A program made the position numbers and the translations under genes. Below are positions 1-8,390 of a DNA stretch of 31,931 nt, piece after piece. Source of the stretch: Bacillota bacterium (GTDB taxonomy: Bacteria > Bacillota > Clostridia > DSM-8532); the NCBI GenBank assembly GCA_023459915.1, contig JAEWSN010000124.1, positions 1-31,931 of the forward strand, written 5' to 3'. The notes beneath the pieces were generated by a model. The model was not told the DNA's origin. It saw only the letters and a program-made list of their open reading frames with translations, and made no database searches. Every line of letters starts with the position of its first letter. Position 1 is the first letter of the stretch.

Positions 1-1754
1 CCGGCCACATGGATTTCGCAGCCGAGGTGGAACGCTCCCTGCGTGTGCTGGACGGCGCGGTGCTGGTGCTCTCCGCGGTGGAAGGGGTGCAGGCGCAAAC
101 CGAGGTCATCTGGCGCGCGTTGAAAAAAAGGCGGCTGCCCACCTTGTTTTTCATCAACAAGCTCGATCGGGTTGGGGCGGATCCGGCACGCGTGCTCGAA
201 GAGATCCGACGACTGCTCACCCCCGCGGTGGTTCCCCTGCAGGCCGCCATCGGCAATCCTGACGACGGCTACCGGCTCTTGTCGCGATTTGACACGGAGG
301 TTCCGGACCCCTCCTTTCCGGCAGGCCGTTTCCCGGAAGACTGGCTCGCACAGGTCTGCGAGGGAGATGACCATTTGCTCTCGGAATGGCTGGAGGGACG
401 TCTGCCCACTGCAGACGCCCTGCGCGGGAGCATCCGCCGGCAATGCCGTGCCGGTCAGCTTCACCCGGTATTGTACGGGGCCGCATTGAAGGAACTGGGA
501 ACAGAACCCCTGCTCGACGCCATTCTGGATTACCTCCCCCCACCTGTGGGAGACCCTGACAAACCGCTGTCCGGGGTTGTTTTCCGGCTGGAGCACGACA
601 AGGTCATGGGCCGGATTGCGCATGTGCGACTCTACAACGGCACCCTGGAAAACCGCAATGTCGTGGAAAACCACACACAGGGCATACAGGAAAAGGTGTC
701 GCAAATCAGAAAAACCCGTGCCCAGCGTTCTGTGGACACAGGCTTTCTGGCCGCCGGCGATATCGCCGCCGTTTGCGGGTTGGGACAAACGCGCATCGGG
801 GACATTCTGGGAAGCCCGGATGGGGTTCCGGAAGCCTCACACCTGGCCGTCCCACTGTTGCTGGTGCAGGCATTCCCCCCAACAGACGCGGATCTTCCCG
901 CGCTTGTTGCCGCCCTGCAGGAGCTGGCGGACGAGGATCCGCTGCTGGGGCTGGAGTGGATTCGGGAAACACGGCAGGTGCACGTCAAAATCATGGGCAC
1001 CATACAACTCCAGGTCATCGACAGCCTGCTGAGAAACCGGTTCGGACTCTCCGCCACCTTCGGCGCGCCAGTGGTCATTTACAAGGAAACCCCCGCCAAA
1101 GCAGCCAACGGCTACATTTCCTACACCATGCCCAAGCCCTGCTGGGCCATTCTGGAGTTTTATCTCAAGCCGCTGCCGCGGGGTTCAGGCGTGAAAACCG
1201 GCGGTTGGGTCCGTGAGGAAAAGATGCACCAGCGCTATCAGAACCAGGTCTGGCAGGCATTGCCGGACGCCCTCCGTCAGGGCCTGCATGGCTGGGAGGT
1301 GACCGATCTGGAAGTGACCCTGCTCAACGGCGAGCACCACATCTTCCATACCCATCCGCTCGATTTTGTCACCGCCACCCCCATAGGCATCATGAACGGG
1401 CTGGCCAACGCCGGCACCATATTGCTCGAGCCCATGATTCTCTGCCGCATCACCGCGCCGGAATCCGCAGGCAGCCGCATCCTTGGAGACATCGTCGGCA
1501 TGCGGGGCACCTTCGACGCACCCGTCATCCTGAACGGACAGTTCGAGGTGGAAGCCCGCCTGCCCGTCGCCACCTCCATGGACTACAGCGTGAGACTGGG
1601 CGCGCTGACGGGCGGGCGGGGACACATGTCCACCCTGTTTGACGGCTATGAACCCTGCGATGTGGCGCTTGGCGCAACCACACCCTATCGGGGCGTCAAT
1701 CCGCTGGATCAGGCCAAATACATCCTCAGCATCCGCAAGGCGATGGGGGGCTGA
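1..1754 (+). CDS. TetM/EF-G-like ribosomal-protection-family GTPase (5' truncated)
   Basis: Translational GTPase of the TetM/TetO/EF-G-like family, which acts on the ribosome. The frame is open from the window edge and begins inside the G3 motif (GHMDF, the end of DTPGHMDF), so the P-loop and roughly 75 N-terminal residues lie outside. The visible part has the G4 motif NKLD, the domain II segment after GDPDKPLSG, and EF-G-like domains IV and V (VVIYKETPAKAANGY; C-terminal NPLDQAKYIL). The tip loop of domain IV reads GEHHIFHTHPLDF, unlike the YYSPVSTPADF-type loop of classical tetracycline-resistance proteins. I therefore call the family with confidence but not the resistance function. A chromosomal EF-G paralogue with another role is possible. 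The gene ends with TGA at 1752 and is followed by a hairpin terminator. Confidence 0.88.
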   Translation, partial: GHMDFAAEVERSLRVLDGAVLVLSAVEGVQAQTEVIWRALKKRRLPTLFFINKLDRVGADPARVLEEIRRLLTPAVVPLQAAIGNPDDGYRLLSRFDTEVPDPSFPAGRFPEDWLAQVCEGDDHLLSEWLEGRLPTADALRGSIRRQCRAGQLHPVLYGAALKELGTEPLLDAILDYLPPPVGDPDKPLSGVVFRLEHDKVMGRIAHVRLYNGTLENRNVVENHTQGIQEKVSQIRKTRAQRSVDTGFLAAGDIAAVCGLGQTRIGDILGSPDGVPEASHLAVPLLLVQAFPPTDADLPALVAALQELADEDPLLGLEWIRETRQVHVKIMGTIQLQVIDSLLRNRFGLSATFGAPVVIYKETPAKAANGYISYTMPKPCWAILEFYLKPLPRGSGVKTGGWVREEKMHQRYQNQVWQALPDALRQGLHGWEVTDLEVTLLNGEHHIFHTHPLDFVTATPIGIMNGLANAGTILLEPMILCRITAPESAGSRILGDIVGMRGTFDAPVILNGQFEVEARLPVATSMDYSVRLGALTGGRGHMSTLFDGYEPCDVALGATTPYRGVNPLDQAKYILSIRKAMGG

Positions 1755-1791
1755 ACCGGCGCCGGCACAACCGTACGCGCGGAAGAACACG

Positions 1792-1827
1792 CAGAAGGCT
1801 GTCTCCCTGATGGGAAACAGCCTTCTG
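1792..1827. terminator. Hairpin terminator between convergent genes
   Basis: Perfect 11-bp arms CAGAAGGCTGT (1792-1802) and ACAGCCTTCTG (1817-1827), with a further CCC/GGG pairing inside the loop. The flank is moderately T-rich on both strands. It lies between the GTPase gene (plus) and araA (minus), so it could end transcription from both sides. Confidence 0.75.
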
Positions 1828-1925
1828 TTATGCTTCCTCTTTCACGCGCGATTCAAGTGAACCGGGGCGAAAAAGCTGGGTTGTATTCACGGATTCCGGG
1901 TGATATTGGAGGATGCCGGATGGCA

Positions 1926-3365
1926 TCAGCGGATGTGGATGAACTCCACGCCGTTCATGGCCGCCCAATCCTTCATCTGCTCGGCATTGATGTCGAAAGA
2001 GAACACGGTGTGATGCGCGCCACCGGCCAAAATCCACTGTTCGGCGCCCTCGTACAGGCTCGGCAGGGGCTTCCACAGCACACGGGCCACCGGCAGCTTC
2101 GGCATGTCCGGGATGTTCTCCACCGCTTCCACCTCGTTGACGATGAGGCGGAACCCGTCACCCATGTCGATCAGGCTGGCGTTGATGGCCGGCCCGTGGT
2201 TGCCCTGGAATACAATGCGGGCGGGGTCGTTCTTGCCGCCGATGCCCAACGGGTGCACTTCGATGCGGGGCTTGTCCTTGGCGATGGTGGGACAAACCTC
2301 CAGCATGTGCGCGCCGAGCACCATCTCGTTGCCGGGCTCAAAGTGGTAGGTGTAGTCTTCCATGAAGGAGGTGCCCTTGCCGGACGGTCCCGCCATCAGT
2401 TTGATGAGCCGGGTCATGGCAGCCGTCTTCCAGTCGCCCTCGCCGCCGAAGCCATAGCCGGCCGCCATCAGCCGCTGTACGGCCAAACCGGGCAGCTGCT
2501 CGAGCCCGTGCAGGTCCTCGAAGGTCGTGGTGAACGCGCCATACCCGCCTTCCTCCAGAAAGGCCTTCATCGCGATTTCATACCGGGCCTGCACCCGGAT
2601 GGCATCCCGGGCGGGCCCGGCCACCTTTGCCGCGTCGGCAAAATCATAGGTCTGTTCATATTCGGCCATCAAGGCGTCCACCGCATCGTCGGTCACGGCC
2701 TTCACGCGGGCCACCAGATCCCCGATGCCATAGCCGTCCACCGTCCAGCCAAGCCGGATCTGGGCTTCCACCTTGTCGCCCTCGGTCACGGCCACGTTGC
2801 GCATGTTGTCGCCAAAGCGCGCCACCTTGAGCTTGCGGGACTCCACATACCCCACGGCGGAACGCATCCAGCGGCCCACCTTTTCGAGCACGCGCGCATC
2901 CTGCCAGTAGCCGACGACGACCTTGCGGGAGATGCGCATGCGGGTGCCGATGAATCCGTATTCGCGGTCGCCGTGGGCCGCCTGGTTCAGATTCATGAAA
3001 TCCATGTCGATGGCGTCCCAGGGAATGTCCCGGTTGTACTGGGTGTGCAGGTGCAACAACGGCTTGCGGAGCAGGCTCAGTCCCGCGATCCACATCTTGG
3101 CCGGCGAGAAGGTGTGCATCCAGGTGATGACGCCCGCGCAGGCGGGATCGGTGTTTGCCGCCTCGCAGACTGCGGTGATTTCCGCCGCCGTCTTGACGAT
3201 GGGCTTGAACACAACGCGGCAGGGAATGCGTGCGTCGGCGTCCATGCCCTTGACCATTTCCTGGGAGTGGGCGGCCACCTGGTCCAGGGTCTCCTGGCCA
3301 TACAGGTGCTGGCTGCCGGTGATGAACCAGATTTCGTACTTGTTCAGTTCAGGTAGGTTTTTCAT
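1926..3365 (-). CDS. araA: L-arabinose isomerase
   Basis: Cytoplasmic isomerase converting L-arabinose to L-ribulose with Mn2+, the first step of bacterial arabinose use. The protein is 479 residues, close to the 490-500 usual for AraA, and similar from end to end (EIWFITGSQHLYGQE at the N-terminus). Predicted metal/catalytic residues are E309 (FGGEGDWKT), E336 (SFMEDYTYHF), H353 (GAHML) and H451/H452 (GGAHHTVFS). The start at 3365 is chosen because GGAGG lies about 8 bases upstream; an in-frame ATG 11 codons earlier has no comparable site. araM lies 48 bp upstream on the same strand, so the two are probably co-transcribed. Neither araB nor araD is in the window, so the rest of the pathway must be elsewhere. 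Confidence 0.97.
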   Translation of the reverse strand: MKNLPELNKYEIWFITGSQHLYGQETLDQVAAHSQEMVKGMDADARIPCRVVFKPIVKTAAEITAVCEAANTDPACAGVITWMHTFSPAKMWIAGLSLLRKPLLHLHTQYNRDIPWDAIDMDFMNLNQAAHGDREYGFIGTRMRISRKVVVGYWQDARVLEKVGRWMRSAVGYVESRKLKVARFGDNMRNVAVTEGDKVEAQIRLGWTVDGYGIGDLVARVKAVTDDAVDALMAEYEQTYDFADAAKVAGPARDAIRVQARYEIAMKAFLEEGGYGAFTTTFEDLHGLEQLPGLAVQRLMAAGYGFGGEGDWKTAAMTRLIKLMAGPSGKGTSFMEDYTYHFEPGNEMVLGAHMLEVCPTIAKDKPRIEVHPLGIGGKNDPARIVFQGNHGPAINASLIDMGDGFRLIVNEVEAVENIPDMPKLPVARVLWKPLPSLYEGAEQWILAGGAHHTVFSFDINAEQMKDWAAMNGVEFIHIR

Positions 3366-3413
3366 GTGGGATACCTCCGTTTGATTGATGTGGGTCATGC
3401 CGGACGCCTCGGC

Positions 3414-4601
3414 TCAGGCGCCATAGAATTCTGTGGTGAGTTGTTCGGCCAGGGCCGCAAGCCGCCCATGGTCCGCGGCAAACCGCAAAATGGTGAACCG
3501 GGGACGGATATGCATGGCCTCCAGCAGGCTGCGGTGGAACACCTCGCGGGAAATGCCCAGCGCCCGCGGGGAGTCGGCCGCGCCGGCCTGCCGGAGCATC
3601 TGCTGAATCTCCGCCGCATCCGGGTGGGGCATTCCCTCGGGCAGCAGATCCGCCATCAGGGCATACAGCCTGGCGACAACCGGCGTTGCCGCGCCCACCG
3701 CGTTGCCATGCAGCGCGTGTTCCTCTCCCTTGGCCAGCGCATCCATTTCCCAGAAATGCGCCAAATGGTGCTCCGCGCCGGATGCCGGCCGCGAATTGCC
3801 CACCATGCCCATCGCCAGGCCGGACAACAGCAGCGCGTCAAACAGATTGGTGCAGGCCTCCGCATCCCGTGCGGCGATGCCGGCGGCCTGCGCGGTGCTG
3901 ACCGCCAGCGCCCGGCGCACCATGCCCTCGATGACCGGACAGTGGTACTCCCCGCTGAGCCGGCGGGCCAAATCCCAGTCCGTCAGCGCGGTGAGCTTGC
4001 CGAGCAAATCTCCGAAGCCCGCCTGCAAGAGCGCGGCAGGCGCGGCCTTCAACACATCGGGATCCGCAAACACCGCTTCAGGATAACAGGCCTCCAGCGT
4101 TGTCTTGTGCCCGGCCAGGATCAGTGGCGATACCGTGGACGCGTAGCCATCCACCGAAGGAGCGGTGCAGACAATGAGGTAGGGAATTTTCATGCGGTCG
4201 GCCACAAACCGGCAAAGATCGTTGATGGTGCCGGAGCCGGCCCCCACTATCAAACCGGTGTCGCGGGGCAGACCGGTCAGCAGCGCCCCCACCGCGGTTT
4301 CATCGGGCACCAGGAAATGGGCCCCCTCCGTGACGAAGGTGTGCCGCGATACCAATAAGCCGGCATCCGCCAGCGCCTCCGCGACGGCGTCTCCCTGCGC
4401 GGCCGCCGTGTTTGTGTCTGACACGACAACCACCCGCGCCTTCGGGTGATGGGCTGACACAAACGCGGCCACATCCCCCGCAATTTCCCTGCCGGTCCGG
4501 ATGGTTTGAATGTCCACGCCATGGGCATGTCCGCAGCCGCAGTCATAGGACAACCCGGCCAGTTCGGCCGGCGAAGCCTGCAATATGGTTTGTTCCGTCA
4601 T
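3414..4601 (-). CDS. araM: sn-Glycerol-1-phosphate dehydrogenase, AraM/EgsA type
   Basis: Predicted NAD(P)H-dependent dehydrogenase that reduces dihydroxyacetone phosphate to sn-glycerol-1-phosphate, of the iron-containing alcohol dehydrogenase/DHQ synthase fold. The protein is 395 residues, the usual length. Visible features are the dinucleotide-binding glycine motif GAGSGT (120-125) and likely metal ligands D198 (GFGDLLGK), H278 (GAEHHLAH) and H298 (LHGN), expected to hold Ni2+ or Zn2+ by family knowledge. The start has AGGAGG 7 bases upstream. In Bacillus subtilis the homologue AraM is encoded in the arabinose operon, and here too it sits next to araA. Why the two are linked is not evident from the sequence. 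Confidence 0.93.
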   Translation of the reverse strand: MTEQTILQASPAELAGLSYDCGCGHAHGVDIQTIRTGREIAGDVAAFVSAHHPKARVVVVSDTNTAAAQGDAVAEALADAGLLVSRHTFVTEGAHFLVPDETAVGALLTGLPRDTGLIVGAGSGTINDLCRFVADRMKIPYLIVCTAPSVDGYASTVSPLILAGHKTTLEACYPEAVFADPDVLKAAPAALLQAGFGDLLGKLTALTDWDLARRLSGEYHCPVIEGMVRRALAVSTAQAAGIAARDAEACTNLFDALLLSGLAMGMVGNSRPASGAEHHLAHFWEMDALAKGEEHALHGNAVGAATPVVARLYALMADLLPEGMPHPDAAEIQQMLRQAGAADSPRALGISREVFHRSLLEAMHIRPRFTILRFAADHGRLAALAEQLTTEFYGA

Positions 4602-4716
4602 GTTGCCTCCTGTTGTTGCACCCGTGCACGGACAGGCCGCTTATGCCTTGCCTGCCACGCCCCGCCGCATGGCGCCGCATGGCGCCGGCACACAATTGAT
4701 TCGTTGGTACCATCAT

Positions 4717-4748
4717 ATCATAACAAGTGCCAAAATACATCCGTACAA
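4717..4748 (-). promoter_or_regulatory. Candidate promoter of araM-araA
   Basis: Read on the minus strand there is an extended -10 element TGTTATGAT (4717-4725) about 115 bases before the araM start, with TTGTAC (4743-4748) upstream. The distance from TTGTAC to TATGAT is 20 bases, too long for a standard promoter, so the extended -10 would have to carry recognition. TTGTACGGATGTA resembles half of an AraR-type operator, but it is not a clear palindrome. Confidence 0.45.
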
Positions 4749-4795
4749 CTTTGCGAAAAAATGAACGAATCCGTTCTCCCCGTTCCGATCCACGG

Positions 4796-4861
4796 CCTGT
4801 CCGCAGCGTGTCCGCGGCGTGCCCAAGACATGTCCGTGACCCGTCCAAGGTATGTCCGCGG
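4796..4861. repeat. 11-bp tandem repeat, six units
   Basis: Six consecutive units of exactly 11 bp: CCTGTCCGCAG, CGTGTCCGCGG, CGTGCCCAAGA, CATGTCCGTGA, CCCGTCCAAGG, TATGTCCGCGG. The shared core is TGTCC(G/A). The array fills part of the 418-bp gap between araM and lacZ, upstream of the araM promoter candidate. No gene is seen in this gap. Confidence 0.85.
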
Positions 4862-4872
4862 CATGCAGGACC

Positions 4873-4924
4873 GAAAAAGAACCCGCCCGCGAACCCTTTT
4901 GGATGGAGGGTTGCGCGAGCGGGC
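4873..4924 (-). terminator. Terminator of the beta-galactosidase gene
   Basis: On the minus strand an imperfect GC-rich hairpin (arms GCCCGC 4885-4890 with GCGGGC 4919-4924, and AACCC 4892-4896 with GGGTT 4908-4912) is followed by GGGTTCTTTTTCGG. It lies about 95 bp after the lacZ stop codon. Confidence 0.75.
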
Positions 4925-5019
4925 ATCAAAGTCTGATTATCCGGCACCAACGCCGGATTGCCTGGCATCACTGTCTGTATGTTCGGCCACCGCGGTTGCG
5001 TGTTCGGGTCCCCGGGGCA

Positions 5020-8000
5020 TTACCGGGTGCCGAACGGCACAATCCGCAGCTGGAAGTCGAGCTCCTTGTGGTTGAGCTGGTACTGCGGCAGCAGCAGGGG
5101 GCCGCAGCTGTTGGATCCGACGCCGCTGTTCATCCAGTCCAGATGCACAATGGTCTGCTCGCATGCCTGCAGCTCATGCGGATGCATGGCCTCCGCCAGT
5201 GCTTCGGGCGTATGGTGTGACGCGTTGAAGGACATGCCGCCCTCGGCGACAAAACGAACGCCCGCGCCCATGCCGTTGCGGATCTCGGCCCACTCCGTAC
5301 CGCAGTGGCTGCCGTTCTCCTGTGGCATCAGATAGGGTTCGTGCATGGCCGCCACCGTGGTGTCAAACCGGCTGATCCAGCTGGCCTGGCGCTTGTCGAC
5401 ATAGCTCTCGTACGGGCCGTAGCCGAAATAGGAGACCTCCTCGAAGCCGGCGGGCAGCACCCAGCGCAGTCCGAACCGGGGCAGGAAGCCCGGGATTTCC
5501 GGAGCCCCCGCAAGCGGGCCGAACATCGGCTTTTCCGACAGACCCTGGCGGATTTCCGCGTGGGTCCGCATGCCGATTTCCCCATTGGCAAAAACAGTCC
5601 ACCACACCTGGCCGCGCACCACCGGTTTTTTGATGGGCGCCCCGAGCGACCAATCCACACGGATCACCGCGCGATCCGCCGTCACCGATTCGAGTGCCAC
5701 GGCGTATGCGCGCATCTTCAGGCGGTCGTACCCTTCGGCCTTCCACAGGTGCACAATGTAGCGATCGTTGTCTGTCGGCGCGCGCCAGCAGCTGAAGGTC
5801 GGCATGGCGGCAATCCGCTCCGCGCCGTCGCACAGAAGGCTGGAAAAGCCGCCGTACACCTTGTCGAAGCGATATACGAAGTTCGCGCCGCACAGCGTGA
5901 TGCCCAAATCCTCCTCCGCCACCGACAGCGCACCGGAAAGAGATGCCGGCACCGCCTCAAAGGCGGATTTGACGGAAGGCAGCTCGAACTGCCCAAACGC
6001 AATTTCCGTACCGGCCGGCATCCACGGCAGCGTCACCGAGGTCTGGACGGAAAGGCGCAGGAACAGTCGCCCCGTCTGTGGCTCAGTGATCCCATGAGGC
6101 ACGCTCATTACCGAACGGCCATGCGGGGCGGTTTCCGGCAACCACTCGTCGCCTTCCTTCACGACCACGCCGTCCTTCTCGACCGTCCAGTGCACCCGGA
6201 GATCGTACAGATCCCGGAAATCAAAGCGATTTTCCACGACGACCAGCCCCACATCGGCGTGATGGCAGTGGAAACGCACCGGCGCGTATACCTGCTTGGC
6301 CTCAAGCAGACCCGTATGCGGCGTGCGATCCGGATAGACCAGTCCGTCCATGCAGAAGTTGCCGTCGTGCGGATACTCGCCGGAATCGCCGCCGTAGGCG
6401 TAATAGGTCACACCCTCGGGCGTCTTGGCCTTGACCGTGTGATCCGTCCATTCCCAGATGAACCCGCCGGCGTAGCGATCGTCGGTGTCGAACAGGGTCC
6501 AGTAGTCCTGCAGATCACCGGGGCCGTTGCCCATTGCGTGGCAATACTCACACAGCAGATACGGACGCCCTTTGACGACATCCTCCGCCAGATTCTTCCG
6601 CATTTTCTCCAGCGGGGGATACATTTCGCTGTGGATCTGAATCAGTGAGTTGTCCAAATCGTTTCTGCCCCAGCCGGTGGCGCCCTCATAGTGCAGCAGC
6701 CGCGAATCGTCCCGGCCGCGGACATACTCGGCCATCTTCTGGTGGTTCACGCCATAGCCGGATTCATTGCCCAGCGACCACATCACAATGCAGGGACGGT
6801 TCTTGTCGCGTTCGAGCATGCGCCGGGCACGATCCACATAGGCCGCCTCGTAGGACGGAAGGTTGGAGATCCAGCTGATGTCGCCGGCCGGTCCCGCGCC
6901 ATGGCACTCCAGATCGGCCTCGTCGATGACGTAGAAGCCATATTCGTCGCACAACTCGTAAAAACGCGGATCGTTGGGGTAGTGCGAGGTGCGGATGCTG
7001 TTGACATTGTGGCGCTTCATGGTGTCGAGATCCAGGCGCATGTGCGACAGCGGAATGGCATGCCCTGTTTCGGGATGGGAATCGTGCCGGTTCACACCGC
7101 GGAACTTCACCTTCTGACCGTTGATCAGCAGCACGCCGTCTGTTGTGGTGATATTCCGGAAGCCCACGCGCGAGCGGACGATTTCCTGGCCGCAGGTGAG
7201 CAGCAGCGTGTAGAGATGGGGCGTCTCCGCGTTCCAGACCAGGGGATTTTGCACCTCGAAGGAAACCGTTCCGGAGGCGCCGGCAGGCATTTCCGCGGTG
7301 CCAACGGGATGTCCGTCGGGATCGAGGAGCTCCGCCTTCACCGCGGCCTCGCCCCCGCCGAGAACAATTTCGCAGGTCAGCCCGGCAGACGGGAACCCGT
7401 CGTTTTCAGCCGCCGGATTGTACGCGCCATCCAGGCGCGGCTTCACAAAGAAATCCCTGACATGGACGCGATCACGCGCGAGCACATACACATCCCGGAA
7501 AATACCGGACATCCGGAACATGTCCTGATCCTCCAGATAGCTGCCGTCACACCACTTGAGCACCATCACGGCAATGCGGTTGCCGCCCGGACGCACGATG
7601 TCGGTGATGTCGAACTCGCTGGTCATGTGGCTGACCTGGCTGTAGCCCACGAACGTGCCGTTGACCCAGACATAGAAGCAGGAGTCCACCCCTTCAAACA
7701 CGAGGTGCGCCAGCTTGCCTTCCGCCGCCCAGTGGAAGTCCCGGACATACAGCCCGGCCGGGTTGTCCACCGGGACGTATGGCGGATCCGCCGGATAGGG
7801 GTAATTGACATTGGTGTAGTGCGGGATGTCATAGCCATGCATCTGCCAGTTGGACGGAACCGGCAGCTCCGCCCAGCCCGAAACGTCGGCGTCCGCCGCC
7901 TGAAATCCATCGGCCACCTGGTGGACCGCGTCGTGGTATTTGAACTTCCAGGTACCGTTGAGCGGGGTCAGCCGGTTCGACCTGGCCTCGACGCCGCCGC

Positions 8001-8103
8001 AGGCAGCGTCCGCATCCTCAAACGGGACAAAAAACGCGTGCGGATCCAGGCAATTGACATGCAGGACCGAAGGGTCCTCCCAGTAATGTGGCACTTTCAG
8101 CAT
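5020..8103 (-). CDS. lacZ: Beta-galactosidase, glycoside hydrolase family 2
   Basis: Large cytoplasmic GH2 enzyme that hydrolyses lactose and other beta-galactosides. The protein is 1027 residues, close to E. coli LacZ, with the same domain order: jelly-roll sugar-binding domain (about 35-215), immunoglobulin-like domain, TIM barrel (about 325-610), a second immunoglobulin-like domain, and the C-terminal beta-galactosidase small-chain domain (SCWRAPTDND). The acid/base is E447 in MWSLGNESG and the nucleophile E519 in LLCEYCHAMGNG. No signal peptide is seen. The start MLKVPHYWED is chosen for AGGAGGAG just upstream; 29 further in-frame codons upstream have no such site. The gene is transcribed alone, divergently from a GntR-type regulator that probably controls it. 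Confidence 0.96.
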   Translation of the reverse strand: MLKVPHYWEDPSVLHVNCLDPHAFFVPFEDADAACGGVEARSNRLTPLNGTWKFKYHDAVHQVADGFQAADADVSGWAELPVPSNWQMHGYDIPHYTNVNYPYPADPPYVPVDNPAGLYVRDFHWAAEGKLAHLVFEGVDSCFYVWVNGTFVGYSQVSHMTSEFDITDIVRPGGNRIAVMVLKWCDGSYLEDQDMFRMSGIFRDVYVLARDRVHVRDFFVKPRLDGAYNPAAENDGFPSAGLTCEIVLGGGEAAVKAELLDPDGHPVGTAEMPAGASGTVSFEVQNPLVWNAETPHLYTLLLTCGQEIVRSRVGFRNITTTDGVLLINGQKVKFRGVNRHDSHPETGHAIPLSHMRLDLDTMKRHNVNSIRTSHYPNDPRFYELCDEYGFYVIDEADLECHGAGPAGDISWISNLPSYEAAYVDRARRMLERDKNRPCIVMWSLGNESGYGVNHQKMAEYVRGRDDSRLLHYEGATGWGRNDLDNSLIQIHSEMYPPLEKMRKNLAEDVVKGRPYLLCEYCHAMGNGPGDLQDYWTLFDTDDRYAGGFIWEWTDHTVKAKTPEGVTYYAYGGDSGEYPHDGNFCMDGLVYPDRTPHTGLLEAKQVYAPVRFHCHHADVGLVVVENRFDFRDLYDLRVHWTVEKDGVVVKEGDEWLPETAPHGRSVMSVPHGITEPQTGRLFLRLSVQTSVTLPWMPAGTEIAFGQFELPSVKSAFEAVPASLSGALSVAEEDLGITLCGANFVYRFDKVYGGFSSLLCDGAERIAAMPTFSCWRAPTDNDRYIVHLWKAEGYDRLKMRAYAVALESVTADRAVIRVDWSLGAPIKKPVVRGQVWWTVFANGEIGMRTHAEIRQGLSEKPMFGPLAGAPEIPGFLPRFGLRWVLPAGFEEVSYFGYGPYESYVDKRQASWISRFDTTVAAMHEPYLMPQENGSHCGTEWAEIRNGMGAGVRFVAEGGMSFNASHHTPEALAEAMHPHELQACEQTIVHLDWMNSGVGSNSCGPLLLPQYQLNHKELDFQLRIVPFGTR

Positions 8104-8188
8104 GATATTCTCCTCCTGACGGGACGGGTGTTCATGCCACCGCGCCCAATCCGTCCGACAGCCCGCGCATCCTGCGCCGGCTGCCTCC

Positions 8189-8218
8189 ATTATACCGATT
8201 TGGCAGGCGGTGGTTCAA
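8189..8218 (-). promoter_or_regulatory. Promoter of lacZ
   Basis: On the minus strand TTGAAC (8213-8218), an 18-base spacer and a perfect -10 TATAAT (8189-8194). The ATG lies about 85 bases downstream. Confidence 0.75.
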
Positions 8219-8291
8219 TCAGAGAGTATTGACATCATCAGACGATATGAACATGGAAGCAGGATCCGCCATCATTTGTTACAAGATTGTT

Positions 8292-8308
8292 ACGGTACCA
8301 GGTACCGT
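8292..8308. promoter_or_regulatory. 17-bp palindromic operator candidate
   Basis: ACGGTACC-A-GGTACCGT, perfect 8-bp arms around one central base. It lies 8 bases upstream of the -35 box of the gntR promoter and about 75 bp from the lacZ promoter. The size and symmetry suit a dimeric GntR/FadR-type regulator. Confidence 0.65.
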
Positions 8309-8315
8309 CATCGTC

Positions 8316-8344
8316 TTGCAATCATCTCCGATCGGGAATACAAT
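8316..8344 (+). promoter_or_regulatory. Promoter of the GntR regulator gene
   Basis: TTGCAA (8316-8321), a 17-base spacer and TACAAT (8339-8344). The expected transcription start, near 8351, is about 40 bases before the chosen ATG. Confidence 0.7.
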
Positions 8345-8357
8345 GAATCCGCGGCTT

Positions 8358-8369
8358 ATTATCGATAAT
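8358..8369. promoter_or_regulatory. 12-bp palindrome after the gntR promoter
   Basis: Perfect palindrome ATTATCGATAAT just downstream of the predicted transcription start and 11 bases before the AAGGAGG ribosome binding site. It could be a second operator that blocks transcription of the regulator's own gene. Confidence 0.5.
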
Positions 8370-8390
8370 CGGTATTCAAGGAGGCCTGTC

